Of a stretch of DNA of 64,000 nt, positions 24,064 to 32,208 are shown in pieces. This DNA is from Streptomyces sp. CB02366 (lineage in GTDB: Bacteria; Actinomycetota; Actinomycetes; Streptomycetales; Streptomycetaceae): the NCBI RefSeq assembly GCF_001905905.1, contig NZ_LIVT01000004.1, forward strand, positions 561,876-625,875. Direction: 5' to 3'. Each line of letters opens with the position of its first letter. The first letter of the stretch is position 1. A program made the position numbers and the translations under genes. The notes beneath the pieces were generated by a model. That model did not search any database, was not told where the DNA came from, and saw only the letters and a list, made by a program, of their open reading frames with translations.

Positions 24064-24876
24064 ATGGAGAGCCTGCGCATCATCGACACCTGGCCGGTCA
24101 CCACGGCGGCGGCGGCCGTCGTCCGGGCGGACGGCACGGTCCTCGGCACGCACGGGCCGACCGGCCACCGCTTCCCCCTCGCCTCGGTCACCAAGCCGCT
24201 CGCGGCCTACGCGGCGCTGGTGGCGTACGAGGAGGGGGCCGTCGAGCTGGACGAGCCGGCCGGGCCGGAGGGCTCCACGGTGCGCCACCTCCTCGCCCAC
24301 ACCAGCGGCCTCGCCTTCGACGAGCACCGGGTGACGGCCCCGCCGGGCGAGCGCCGCCTGTACTCCAACGCGGGCTTCGAGGTGCTGGGCGAGCACATCG
24401 CGAAGGCGTCCGGCATCCCGTTCGCGGAGTACCTGCGCCAGGCGGTCCTGGAGCCGCTGTCCATGACGTCCACGACCCTGGACGGCTCCCCCGCCCGCGA
24501 CGGCGTCTCCACCGTGGACGACCTGGTCCGCTTCGCCGCCGAGGTACAGGCTCCCCGCCTGCTCGACCCGCGTACGGTCCTGGAGGCCCAGAGCGTCGTG
24601 CACCCCGGCCTCAAGGGCGTCCTGCCGGGCTACGGCCACCAGAACCCGAACGACTGGGGCCTCGGCTTCGAGATCCGCGACTCCAAGTCCCCGCACTGGA
24701 CGGGCGCCTCGTCCTCCCCGGCCACCTTCGGGCACTTCGGCCAGTCGGGCACGTTCCTGTGGATCGACCCGGCGGCGGGGGCGGCCTGCGTCGCGTTGAC
24801 GGACCGCGCGTTCGGCCCGTGGGCGGCGGAGGCGTGGACGCCGTTCACGGACGCGGTCCTGGCCGAACTGTCCTGA
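24064..24876 (+). CDS. Serine beta-lactamase/penicillin-binding-like hydrolase
   Basis: A 270-residue soluble protein of the class C beta-lactamase/esterase fold. The nucleophile motif SVTK (Ser41, Lys44), the second motif Tyr-Ser-Asn at residues 100-102 and the C-terminal GHFGQSGTF (the KTG-equivalent, HFGQSG) are all present. LLAHTSGLAFDE is the usual family block. It lacks a signal peptide, so it is cytoplasmic and more likely an esterase or amidase than a drug-resistance lactamase. TAGGCT ends exactly seven bases before ATG 24064, suggesting a leaderless mRNA. It is monocistronic and convergent with the lectin gene across a strong hairpin. Confidence 0.88.
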   Translation: MESLRIIDTWPVTTAAAAVVRADGTVLGTHGPTGHRFPLASVTKPLAAYAALVAYEEGAVELDEPAGPEGSTVRHLLAHTSGLAFDEHRVTAPPGERRLYSNAGFEVLGEHIAKASGIPFAEYLRQAVLEPLSMTSTTLDGSPARDGVSTVDDLVRFAAEVQAPRLLDPRTVLEAQSVVHPGLKGVLPGYGHQNPNDWGLGFEIRDSKSPHWTGASSSPATFGHFGQSGTFLWIDPAAGAACVALTDRAFGPWAAEAWTPFTDAVLAELS

Positions 24877-24920
24877 CCCCTCCGCCGCGGGGGCGACGGA
24901 CGCCCCCCGGGCGAAGGGGA

Positions 24921-24970
24921 ACGCCCCCGTTCCCGCGGTGCGCATCGCTGCACCGCGGGAACGGGGGCGT
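24921..24970. terminator. 21-bp perfect-stem bidirectional terminator
   Basis: Arms 24921-24941 and 24950-24970 are exact reverse complements around an 8-base loop, placed between two converging genes (stop codons at 24876 and 24992). It ends transcription of the hydrolase gene from the left and of the whole giant-gene cluster from the right. Confidence 0.88.
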
Positions 24971-24991
24971 CGGCTCCGCCGGGGCGGACCC

Positions 24992-26434
24992 TCAGACGAT
25001 CCAGTGGTCGCCGTACCCGCAGGGGGCGATTTCGAGCCGGGCGTCGTTTCCGGCGGAGACCCCGCCGGTCGGACGCAGGCACAGGTCGTTGCTGACGGCG
25101 TTGCGGATCCAGTTCGTGCCGTCGCCGCGGGGGTCGAGCCACCACAGCTGGTTGTCACCGGACGCGTTGCAGTGGAACTGCGCGACCTTCGTCCCCTCCG
25201 AACGGGCGTTGTAGTAGCCGAGGTCCAGGCAGAGCCCGTCCTTGCTGTTGCGGATCAGGAAGAGGGGCGCGTTCTGGGGCCCGCCGTCCTTGTCCACGAT
25301 GTCGAGGTTCCACAGCTGGTTGTCGCCTGTGGTGCCGTTGCACGGGTACTGGTTGACGGCGTTGTTGATCTGGCCCTTGCCGTAGCCGCCGATGTCCACG
25401 CACTGGCCGGTCGAGGCGTTCTTGATCACGGTGTTCTGGACCCCGGAGCGTCCGTTGGCCCACTGGCGGAGCTGCTCGGCCGGCGTCAGCGCCGCGACCT
25501 TGGGCTTGGGCTTGGGCTGGGGCTTCTTCTCGACCCGGGGCTTCTCCGGGGACGGGCTCGGGGAGGGCGTGGCCGCCTGCTGGTGGACCACGGGCCCGGC
25601 CGGTTTCTCCTTCTTCTCCTTCTTCTCCTCCTTCTTGCTCGGCTTGGCGGAGGGGACCGGCGACTGGCTGGTGTAGGTCTCCGGGACCGGAGGACGTTCG
25701 CTGTCCAGCACCGTGCCGGCCGCGTTCTCGGTCCGGGTCCGCTCGGGATCGCGGTCGTCCTGCCCCGCCAAGAGGAAGGGCACCGCGATCAGGATCGCGC
25801 CGACGATCCCGGCCGCCGCCAGCATCGGCTTCTTGGGCCGGCTGCCGGGCGGTTCGTCGCCCTCCCGCGAACTCGCGCCACCGCCGCCGCCGGTGCCGGT
25901 GGCGGTCGCGGCAATGCCCGGGACCGGGCCGCCGACGCCGGCGGTCGCCGGTTCCGCGGTGGGGACGGACGCCGACGCCGACGCCGACTCCGACGACGCC
26001 GACGCGGACGCGGTTCGGGACGGTGCTGCGGCCCAGGAGGGCGCGGAGGAGGCGACGGGTTCGGCGGTGCTCTCCGCCTCTTCCCGGGGCGCGTCGGTAC
26101 GCGCCGCCGTCGCCTCGCCGACCTTTCCGGCCTCCGACTCGCCGCTCGTGCTCGTGGGGACGTTCGTGGTCGTGTTCGTGGTCGTGGAGCCTCCGGACGC
26201 CGGGCCCGCCGCCCGGGCGGCGGCTCCCGCGGCAGGCGCGGTCGTACCGCCCGGCCGCTCGCCGCCCGGGGCCAGAGCGCTGCCGGGGTCGCCGGGCGCT
26301 CCGGGCATGGTCACCGCTCGGCGTACCGATACCGAGGGACTCCCGGCGCTCCGGCCGCTCCCCGGGCCGCCCTCTCCGGTGGACGTTCCCGACCGCGTGG
26401 GTATGCGGGGGGATGGATCATGGTCTCTTGCCAC
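24992..26434 (-). CDS. Single-pass membrane protein with C-terminal ricin-type beta-trefoil lectin domain
   Basis: A 480-residue protein. Residues 1-200 are low-complexity Gly/Ser/Thr/Pro/Ala, apparently disordered and cytoplasmic. A single membrane helix follows (MLAAAGIVGAILIAVPFLLAG, about 204-225, preceded by basic PKK). Next come a Lys/Glu-rich stalk (SKKEEKKEKKEKP) and, from about residue 345, a ricin-B beta-trefoil with three repeats marked by TGQCVDIGGYG, DNQLWNLD, GLCLDLGYY, DNQLWWLD and DLCLRPTGG. The lectin is predicted to be extracytoplasmic and to bind glycans. GTG 26434 follows GAGGA. It is last gene of the giant cluster, 36 bp after the ART-like gene, so it may provide a cell-surface or envelope-glycan docking role; that is inference. 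Confidence 0.85.
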   Translation of the reverse strand: MARDHDPSPRIPTRSGTSTGEGGPGSGRSAGSPSVSVRRAVTMPGAPGDPGSALAPGGERPGGTTAPAAGAAARAAGPASGGSTTTNTTTNVPTSTSGESEAGKVGEATAARTDAPREEAESTAEPVASSAPSWAAAPSRTASASASSESASASASVPTAEPATAGVGGPVPGIAATATGTGGGGGASSREGDEPPGSRPKKPMLAAAGIVGAILIAVPFLLAGQDDRDPERTRTENAAGTVLDSERPPVPETYTSQSPVPSAKPSKKEEKKEKKEKPAGPVVHQQAATPSPSPSPEKPRVEKKPQPKPKPKVAALTPAEQLRQWANGRSGVQNTVIKNASTGQCVDIGGYGKGQINNAVNQYPCNGTTGDNQLWNLDIVDKDGGPQNAPLFLIRNSKDGLCLDLGYYNARSEGTKVAQFHCNASGDNQLWWLDPRGDGTNWIRNAVSNDLCLRPTGGVSAGNDARLEIAPCGYGDHWIV

Positions 26435-26470
26435 GTAAGGTCCTCGCTCTTGTCGGGATGGGGTGTCGCG

Positions 26471-29400
26471 TCACGGTCCGGCCCCCACAGCGCCCGCACA
26501 GCGTTCCGGCCAGGGGCCGGCGCCCGGGGGCGTCGCGTCGGGTCCGGGTGCGACGGCTTCCAGCCGGGCGAGCACGGCCCGATCCCCCTCGGGGTCGGGC
26601 GCGGCCGTCTCGGCAGGTCCGGTCAGTTCACGCAGATGGATCTGTACGCCGGGCCGGGCGCGGCGGACGGCCAGCACCCGGAAGAGCGTCCCGGGGGCGA
26701 ACACGACCTCCTCCGGCCCGCGCTGCTCGGAGAACTGCCGTACGCGGCGGCCGGCCACCGACCAGATGACGTAACTGCCGCCCGGCGGCGGCGCGGTGCC
26801 GGGATCCAGCCGCACGGTGCTCAGCAGCGCCGCGTCCCGCAGCAGCGTTCCGGGGCGGGGCGGGGCGGGAACGCCGCCGGAAGCGGCGGGCCCCCCGCCG
26901 ACGCCGCGCGTCACCGCGCCCCGGTAGGACGGCATCCGGTTCAGCGCCGAGGCGACGCAGGCGCCGTACGGCATCAGGTCCAGCTCGCGGTCGCGCAGAC
27001 TCCGGGTCAACGCGCCGTGGCTGAGCGGTCCTTCGGGGAGGAGCAGGTACATCCGCAGCGCGATGAGATCGGCGCGGGCCGCCTCCTGTTCCTTGCCGCG
27101 CAGCGCGGGCATCCGGGCGAGCGCCCGCGCGACGGCCGCGCCGTGCCGGTCCCACATCTCGCCCGCGAGCGCGCGGAAGGCGGTCCGTTCGGCCTCGGAG
27201 CTGCGGTGCCCGGGGGCCAGCAGGACCGGGGGCAGCGGTGTCGGGGGGACGTCCTCCCCCTGGTCCCCGCTGTCGCGGCCGGTGTCCGCCGGGCCGGTGT
27301 CCTCGCGCTCGGGAACGGCTCGGGCGTCCGGCAGGTCCGGCAGCCGGGCGGCGCCGGAATCCGACGAGGCGGTCGAGGTGACCGGCGCCGTCGCGGGCGC
27401 CGGATCGGTCCCCGCGACCGGTACCCCGCGCGCCCCCGGTCCCGGGGACGCCGGAGCGGGGTCGGGAACGCGCACGGCCGTGCCGGACGTGCGGGAGCCC
27501 TGGGCGGGGCCCGGTCCGGTGGACGGTTCCGGGGTGGCGGCTGACGCCGGGCCGGCCGCGGTGGACGGTTCCGTACCGTCCTCCTTCGTCGGGGCCCCCT
27601 CCCCGGCCCTCTCGGGGCCGGGTGTCCGGAGCGGCGCACCGCCCGCTCCCTCCGGGCCCTCGGCGGGCGCGGGTCCGGCGTCCCCGGCGGGGCCCCGGCC
27701 GCCGGGCCCTTCGGCCGGTGCGGGCGCGTGGTTCCGCCGTCGCGCGCCGGAGGGGCCCAGGCCGCCTTCCGGGGCGGTGCTCCCGGCCGTCGCGGCGTTG
27801 TGGGCCACCCCCGTCCTCCCGGCCGTCGCGGCTCCGGCGTCCCCGCCGCCTCCGGCCTCGTCCGCCGCTCCCGCACGGCCGGGCCTTTCCGGCCCAGGGG
27901 TCCGTGCGAGGTCCTCGCCGGGAGCGGTGGTGGCGGCGTCCGGCCGCGGGGCGTTCGCGAACGGCTCCCGTCCTTCCGGCCGGCCTGCCGGGCCGGAGCG
28001 CCGCTCGGACGCCGGGGCCGGAGTCGTCGGGGCTGTGCCGGGGCCGCTCGCCGGTCCCGGGGCCGTCCCCGGGGTGCGGGCACGTCCGGCGAACCCCGTC
28101 GGAACGCGGTCGTCCGACCAGTCGAACGTCTCCCCTCGTCGCTCCCGCTCCCGCTCCCCTCGCGCCGCGCTCCTGCCGGACGCGCCCGAGACGCCCGGCC
28201 TGCCGGGCGCGCCCGGCATCGCGGACGCGCCCGGCATCGCGGACGCGCCCGGCATCGCGGACGCGCCGGGTGCACCGGACGTACCGGATGCACCCGACGT
28301 GCCCGGAGTCACCGACGTACCGGGCGGGGAGGGCGTGCCGGACGTGCCCGGAGTCGCCGCCGTACCGGGTGCCGCAGCCTCGCCTGGCGTACCGGACGCG
28401 CCCGCCCCTCTCGCGGTGTTCGCCCCCGCGCCCGCCTCCGCACCTGCGGTCACGGCCTCCCCGGGCTGCTGTGCCCGGTCGGTTCCCGCGCCCCTGCCGG
28501 AGGTCCTGGCCGGAGTGGCGGGGGCGGCTCCGGAGGTCCGCTCCGGCCGGTGGGGGGCCGCGGTCCGTGCGGACGGGGTCCGGGGCCCCTGGACCGGGCG
28601 CTCCGCCGGTCCGGCCGCCGCCGGGCGCCCAAGGGCCCGTGCGGGCGCGGCCGGTGACGACGGTGCCGGGGCGGGCGCGCCGACCGCCCCGGCCCGGGCG
28701 GGCCCGCCCGCGGTCGCCGGTCCGGTCCGGACCGGCGCCGGGGCGGCGTGGCGCAGGGTGCGCAGTCCGTACCGGGCGGCCAGCCGCCGCAGTTCGCGTC
28801 CGCCGTCGCGGGCCACACCGTGCACGTGAAGGGTCGCGCGCCCCCGCAGGTCCGGCGCCAGGGCTTCCAGGACGTTCGCCAGGACCGGCCACAGCGATGC
28901 GTCGAGGAGTTCGCCCGGCATCCCCAGCTCGATCACCGGTCCGCCCGGGTCCACCTGACGTGCCGTGGAGGGCAGTCCGGGGCCTCCGCGCGGGCCCACC
29001 CACATGCCGGCCCGGGTCACCGTGAGCTGCCAGTCCCCGCTCAGGCCGACCACCCCCTCCTCCGGGCGTGCCGGTCCCGGCAGCGGAGGGCTCCAGCGCA
29101 GCAGCCGGGGCGGCCGGGCACGGCCCTCCGCGTCGGGCGGGCCGCACCTGACGGCGTCCACGAACGGTATCCACGTCGGCGTGCCGTCCGGCGTCGCCAG
29201 GACCGATCGCACGGCGTACGTCCCCATCGGGCCGGAAGCCGCGACGAGCGGCAGCCCGGTCATGACCTCCACCTCGACGTCCAGCCGGTCGGCCACCGAC
29301 TGCGCCAGCGGGAGCAGGTCGCGCCGCCCGCCGGGCACGAGCCGCACGGCGACCCGCACGTCCTCCGGCAGGGCTTCGAGCACCTCGGCGACCTCCTCGG

Positions 29401-30166
29401 CCGAGACGTCCTCGCCGAAGGGCACGCCGACCACCACGGCCAGACGCCGGGGGTCGACCGGTACGGCGTGGTAGAGGTCGCCGGGCCGGGCCGCCGCGGC
29501 CCCGGCGGGGCGCACCAGCACCCCGGCGGGTATCTGCTCGACGACGCAGCCGCCCGCCACGGTCGACGGCAGGCCGCTCAGCACGGACTGCCAGGACGGC
29601 TCCGGGCTGCGCGGGCCCAGGGGTTCGGGTCGCTTCCCCGGCGCGAACCGCCACCAGCCGCCCGCCGACGGGTGCCGTCCTACGCCCTCGGCGGGCGGGA
29701 CGAAGAGGGTGCCGCCCGGTACGACGAGCGGCGCCCCGTCCGGCGCCTCGACCTCGATCCGCCAGCCGTCGGCGATGCGGCGCGCGGTGGCGGGCCTGCC
29801 CTCGGCATCGTGACCGGCCCCGGCCATGACGAGCCGTACGCTCCCGGCCCCCGACTCGCCCAGTGTGTCGAGCAGTTCGCTCAGCTTCGACCAGAAGGCG
29901 GTGGAGCCGGCCCCCTCCGCGCCCGCGATGACGGTCACGGTGTCCTCGTCCGCGCCCATGGTGCGGGCCAGGTCGGCGACGTCGGCCGGGGCGAGGGTGT
30001 CGTCGGAGAAGGTCCGCAGCAGCAGCATGCCGTCGTGGTCCTCGACCAGGAACCCTTCCCCGGTCCCCTCGTCCGGTCCGGCGGAGGCGGCCGGAGCGGC
30101 GTCGGCGCGGTCGCGCCCGGCGCCGGTGTCGCGTCTGCGTGCGAAGAGTCCGCCCCTGCCCCTCAT
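26471..30166 (-). CDS. 1,231-residue type VII-cluster protein with ADP-ribosyltransferase-like C-terminus
   Basis: The N-terminal 490 residues are mixed alpha/beta (EGFLVEDHDGMLLLRTFSDD; the VTVIAGAEGAGSTAFWSKL region; two related halves) without a family I can name. About residues 490-1000 are Pro/Gly/Thr-rich and disordered, including three perfect ASAMPG repeats. The C-terminal domain (about 1010-1210) shows the R-S-E triad layout of ADP-ribosyltransferases: Arg1082 in PSYRGAV, Ser1116 in LLSTVRL, and Glu1152/1153 in PEEVVFAPGTLFRVL, with normal spacings of 34 and 37 residues. A second acidic or Gln residue two before the catalytic Glu is lacking, so activity and target specificity are uncertain. 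ATG 30166 overlaps the upstream stop (ATGA). Candidate effector, or regulator of the giant protein. Confidence 0.75.
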   Translation of the reverse strand: MRGRGGLFARRRDTGAGRDRADAAPAASAGPDEGTGEGFLVEDHDGMLLLRTFSDDTLAPADVADLARTMGADEDTVTVIAGAEGAGSTAFWSKLSELLDTLGESGAGSVRLVMAGAGHDAEGRPATARRIADGWRIEVEAPDGAPLVVPGGTLFVPPAEGVGRHPSAGGWWRFAPGKRPEPLGPRSPEPSWQSVLSGLPSTVAGGCVVEQIPAGVLVRPAGAAAARPGDLYHAVPVDPRRLAVVVGVPFGEDVSAEEVAEVLEALPEDVRVAVRLVPGGRRDLLPLAQSVADRLDVEVEVMTGLPLVAASGPMGTYAVRSVLATPDGTPTWIPFVDAVRCGPPDAEGRARPPRLLRWSPPLPGPARPEEGVVGLSGDWQLTVTRAGMWVGPRGGPGLPSTARQVDPGGPVIELGMPGELLDASLWPVLANVLEALAPDLRGRATLHVHGVARDGGRELRRLAARYGLRTLRHAAPAPVRTGPATAGGPARAGAVGAPAPAPSSPAAPARALGRPAAAGPAERPVQGPRTPSARTAAPHRPERTSGAAPATPARTSGRGAGTDRAQQPGEAVTAGAEAGAGANTARGAGASGTPGEAAAPGTAATPGTSGTPSPPGTSVTPGTSGASGTSGAPGASAMPGASAMPGASAMPGAPGRPGVSGASGRSAARGERERERRGETFDWSDDRVPTGFAGRARTPGTAPGPASGPGTAPTTPAPASERRSGPAGRPEGREPFANAPRPDAATTAPGEDLARTPGPERPGRAGAADEAGGGGDAGAATAGRTGVAHNAATAGSTAPEGGLGPSGARRRNHAPAPAEGPGGRGPAGDAGPAPAEGPEGAGGAPLRTPGPERAGEGAPTKEDGTEPSTAAGPASAATPEPSTGPGPAQGSRTSGTAVRVPDPAPASPGPGARGVPVAGTDPAPATAPVTSTASSDSGAARLPDLPDARAVPEREDTGPADTGRDSGDQGEDVPPTPLPPVLLAPGHRSSEAERTAFRALAGEMWDRHGAAVARALARMPALRGKEQEAARADLIALRMYLLLPEGPLSHGALTRSLRDRELDLMPYGACVASALNRMPSYRGAVTRGVGGGPAASGGVPAPPRPGTLLRDAALLSTVRLDPGTAPPPGGSYVIWSVAGRRVRQFSEQRGPEEVVFAPGTLFRVLAVRRARPGVQIHLRELTGPAETAAPDPEGDRAVLARLEAVAPGPDATPPGAGPWPERCAGAVGAGP

Positions 30167-31089
30167 GCCCGGGCCTCCGTCCCGGCCGAGGGCGCGGCGG
30201 CTTCCTGCGGGCCGGGCAGCCCGGTGGCCGCCCGGTCGGCGCCGGCCACGTCGGTGGCGGCACGGTCCGCGTCGGCCACACCGGCGGCAAGCCGGTCGGC
30301 GTCGGTCACGTGGACCGCCCGGATGCGCGGCGCGCTCGTCCCTCCCGGGCCGTCCGTGGCCTTCGGCCGGGCCTCGCCGCGCTCCTGGGCGGCGATCTCC
30401 TCGGCCAACGCCTCGGTCTCCATGATCATCCCGGCCGGTCCGGTCGGGTTGACGTAGAGGGAGTGCCCGGCGGGCAGCCCCGCGACCACGTCGGCCACCG
30501 GGACCAGCCGGGCGGCGAGCGATCCGAGGGCGCGGAGGTGGGCGGGGCTGGTGAAGACGGGCACCACGGGGTCGCCCTGGGCCGAGCGGAGGGCCGCCGG
30601 TTCGCCGTCGGAGCCGATGAGCACCGCGACCTTCGACGCGGCCAGGGCGCGCAGGACCTCGCCGGCCGGTCCGTAGCCGGTCACGGCGCGCTGGACGGCG
30701 GACTCCACCGGGTCGGTGGCCCTGGGCCAGCCGAGCGCCGCCGGGGAGGGGCGGTAACGGTCGTTGTCCTCCCACGCCACGATCGTCCCCGTGGAGTCCG
30801 TACGCCACCGGCCGGGAACCGCCCACTCCGGCGGTGCGCCCTGTCCCGACCACGCGGCGTCGGGAACGCTCAACCAGCGGCCGGGCAGCTTCCGGGCCGC
30901 CTCGACCACCTCCGGGGGCGGCTCGGGCAGCGGACCGGCCGGGTCCGCCGGTCCGCCCGCGGTCGGGACCGCTTCCGCCGCCAGGGGTTCCGGGGCCGGT
31001 ATCGCCGGGTCGTCCTCGGCGGCGGGGAGGGGCTCGGGTCCGGGCGCCGGGGGCGTTTCCGGGGCGGACCTGTCGACGTACTCACTCAC
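30163..31089 (-). CDS. Type VII secretion-associated SseB-like protein (second paralogue)
   Basis: A 308-residue acidic protein. After a disordered Pro/Glu-rich leader (about 70 residues) comes EAARKLPGRWLSVPDAAWSG, shared with the neighbouring paralogue. A C-terminal SseB-like domain follows, with VVPVFTSPAHLRALG and VVAGLPAGHSLYVNPTGPAG. Proteins with this arrangement are annotated as type VII secretion system-associated in actinobacteria; the exact role is unknown, probably chaperone- or adaptor-like. GTG 31089 (VSEYVDRSAPET) is preferred over an upstream in-frame TTG because GGAG lies nine bases ahead. Its stop overlaps the ATG of the ART-like gene. Confidence 0.82.
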   Translation of the reverse strand: MSEYVDRSAPETPPAPGPEPLPAAEDDPAIPAPEPLAAEAVPTAGGPADPAGPLPEPPPEVVEAARKLPGRWLSVPDAAWSGQGAPPEWAVPGRWRTDSTGTIVAWEDNDRYRPSPAALGWPRATDPVESAVQRAVTGYGPAGEVLRALAASKVAVLIGSDGEPAALRSAQGDPVVPVFTSPAHLRALGSLAARLVPVADVVAGLPAGHSLYVNPTGPAGMIMETEALAEEIAAQERGEARPKATDGPGGTSAPRIRAVHVTDADRLAAGVADADRAATDVAGADRAATGLPGPQEAAAPSAGTEARA

Positions 31090-31394
31090 CGGCGGGCACT
31101 CCAAGAACAGAAGACACGAGCCATCGTTGCGAACTCACCCTCATCAGTTAACAGTCCGTCGGCGCGGGCCGGCGGGCGGGGCTCCCTCGGCCGTGGGGCG
31201 GGGGGGCCCGGCGAGCGGGCGGCAAACGGAATCCCCGTCCGGGCGACGAGACCGCTCACGGGTGAACCGTACCCGCACGAAGCGGAGTTCGAGGAGGGAG
31301 ATCCGCGCCGTCCCGCCCTCCCCGCCGCCCGGCCCCCGCCTTCCCCGCCCCTCGGCCCCGCCGCCGTCCGGACGGGCGGCCGGGGCCGGCGGGC
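31090..31394. other. 305-bp gap between the two SseB-like genes
   Basis: Non-coding and GC-rich towards 31200-31390. The only promoter-like pair I see on the minus strand is TTAACT and AACGAT with a 17-bp spacer at about 31119-31147, which could give the last three genes of the cluster their own promoter. No strong hairpin is visible. Confidence 0.35.
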
Positions 31395-32192
31395 TCAGCC
31401 CTCTCCCCGGAAGAACTCGGGCCGGGCCCCGGCCGGTCCGGGGGGCCGGGGGGCGGTATCGGGGCCGTCTCCCGCCGCTGCCCCGGGGGGCCACGCGTCG
31501 GCCTCCTCCAGGCGCGCGAACTCCTCCAGTTCGGCGCCGGCCGCCAGCAGGGCGCTCGCCGTGACGAGTTGGCCGACCGGAGCGGACGAGCTGAGGACCA
31601 GGACTTCCTTCCCCTCGGGCAGGCGGTCCAGGAGGTCGGGAACGAGCATCATCTCGTGCGGCGGCAGCCTGTCCTGGTCCAGTTCCGGCGAGGCCGGGAA
31701 GACGGGGACGGCCTGGGTGCCGTCCTGCGCGTCGGTGACGGCGAGGCCGCCCTCGCCGTCGAGGCACACGGCCACTTCGGCGTCGGCGACCATCAGGGCG
31801 AACAGGTCCTCCGAGGCGTATCCGGTGGCGACCAGCTGCACGGCGGCGTCCACGGGGCTGACCGGCGGGGCCCAGCCGTGGGCGTCGGGCGAGGGGCGGT
31901 ACCCGGCGTTCTCCTCCCACTCGACGATCTCGCCGTCGGCGTCGCTGCGCCAGCGTCCCAGGACCGCCCAGGGGGGCGTGGGTTCGTCCTCGTCGCCGCT
32001 CCAGTGCCGGTCGATCACGGACAGCCAGTGGCCGGGGGCCGCCTTGGCGGCCTCGACGTAGTCCGCGGGCGGCTCCCGGAACCCCGGCCCGCCCCTCGGC
32101 ACGGCGGACGGTCCTCCCTGGACGCCGGAAGGGCGCGGGTCCGGGGCGGCGGGCCCCTCGGCCGTCTCCGCGTCGGCGGTGTTGTCGTTCAT
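31395..32192 (-). CDS. Type VII secretion-associated SseB-like protein (first paralogue)
   Basis: A 265-residue acidic protein paralogous to the 30163-31089 product. Shared blocks are EAAKAAPGHWLSVIDRHWSG, WAVLGRWRSDADGEIVEWEE, YRPSPDAHGW and the SseB-like QAVPVFPASPELDQD with LLDRLPEGKEVLV. ATG 32192 (MNDNTADAETAEG) is preferred because GAGGAG precedes it; an in-frame GTG at 32216 would overlap the giant gene's stop. It starts 16 bp after the giant gene ends, so the two are almost certainly cotranscribed. A role in handling or exporting the giant protein through a type VII system is inferred from the family and position. No EccC, EccB or WXG100 gene is in this window. Confidence 0.83.
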   Translation of the reverse strand: MNDNTADAETAEGPAAPDPRPSGVQGGPSAVPRGGPGFREPPADYVEAAKAAPGHWLSVIDRHWSGDEDEPTPPWAVLGRWRSDADGEIVEWEENAGYRPSPDAHGWAPPVSPVDAAVQLVATGYASEDLFALMVADAEVAVCLDGEGGLAVTDAQDGTQAVPVFPASPELDQDRLPPHEMMLVPDLLDRLPEGKEVLVLSSSAPVGQLVTASALLAAGAELEEFARLEEADAWPPGAAAGDGPDTAPRPPGPAGARPEFFRGEG

Positions 32193-32208
32193 GGGCTCCT
32201 CGCTGCGA

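Noticed and set aside
24064..24876. Serine hydrolase as an antibiotic-resistance beta-lactamase
   Set aside because: No signal peptide, although SxxK, YSN and HFGQSG motifs fit the wider esterase/PBP-like family; resistance cannot be inferred.
24992..26438. Plus-strand frames opposite the lectin gene, e.g. 25713-26438
   Set aside because: Low-complexity Ala/Pro/Gly translation produced by the antisense of a Ser/Thr-rich region; the minus frame has a membrane helix and ricin repeats.
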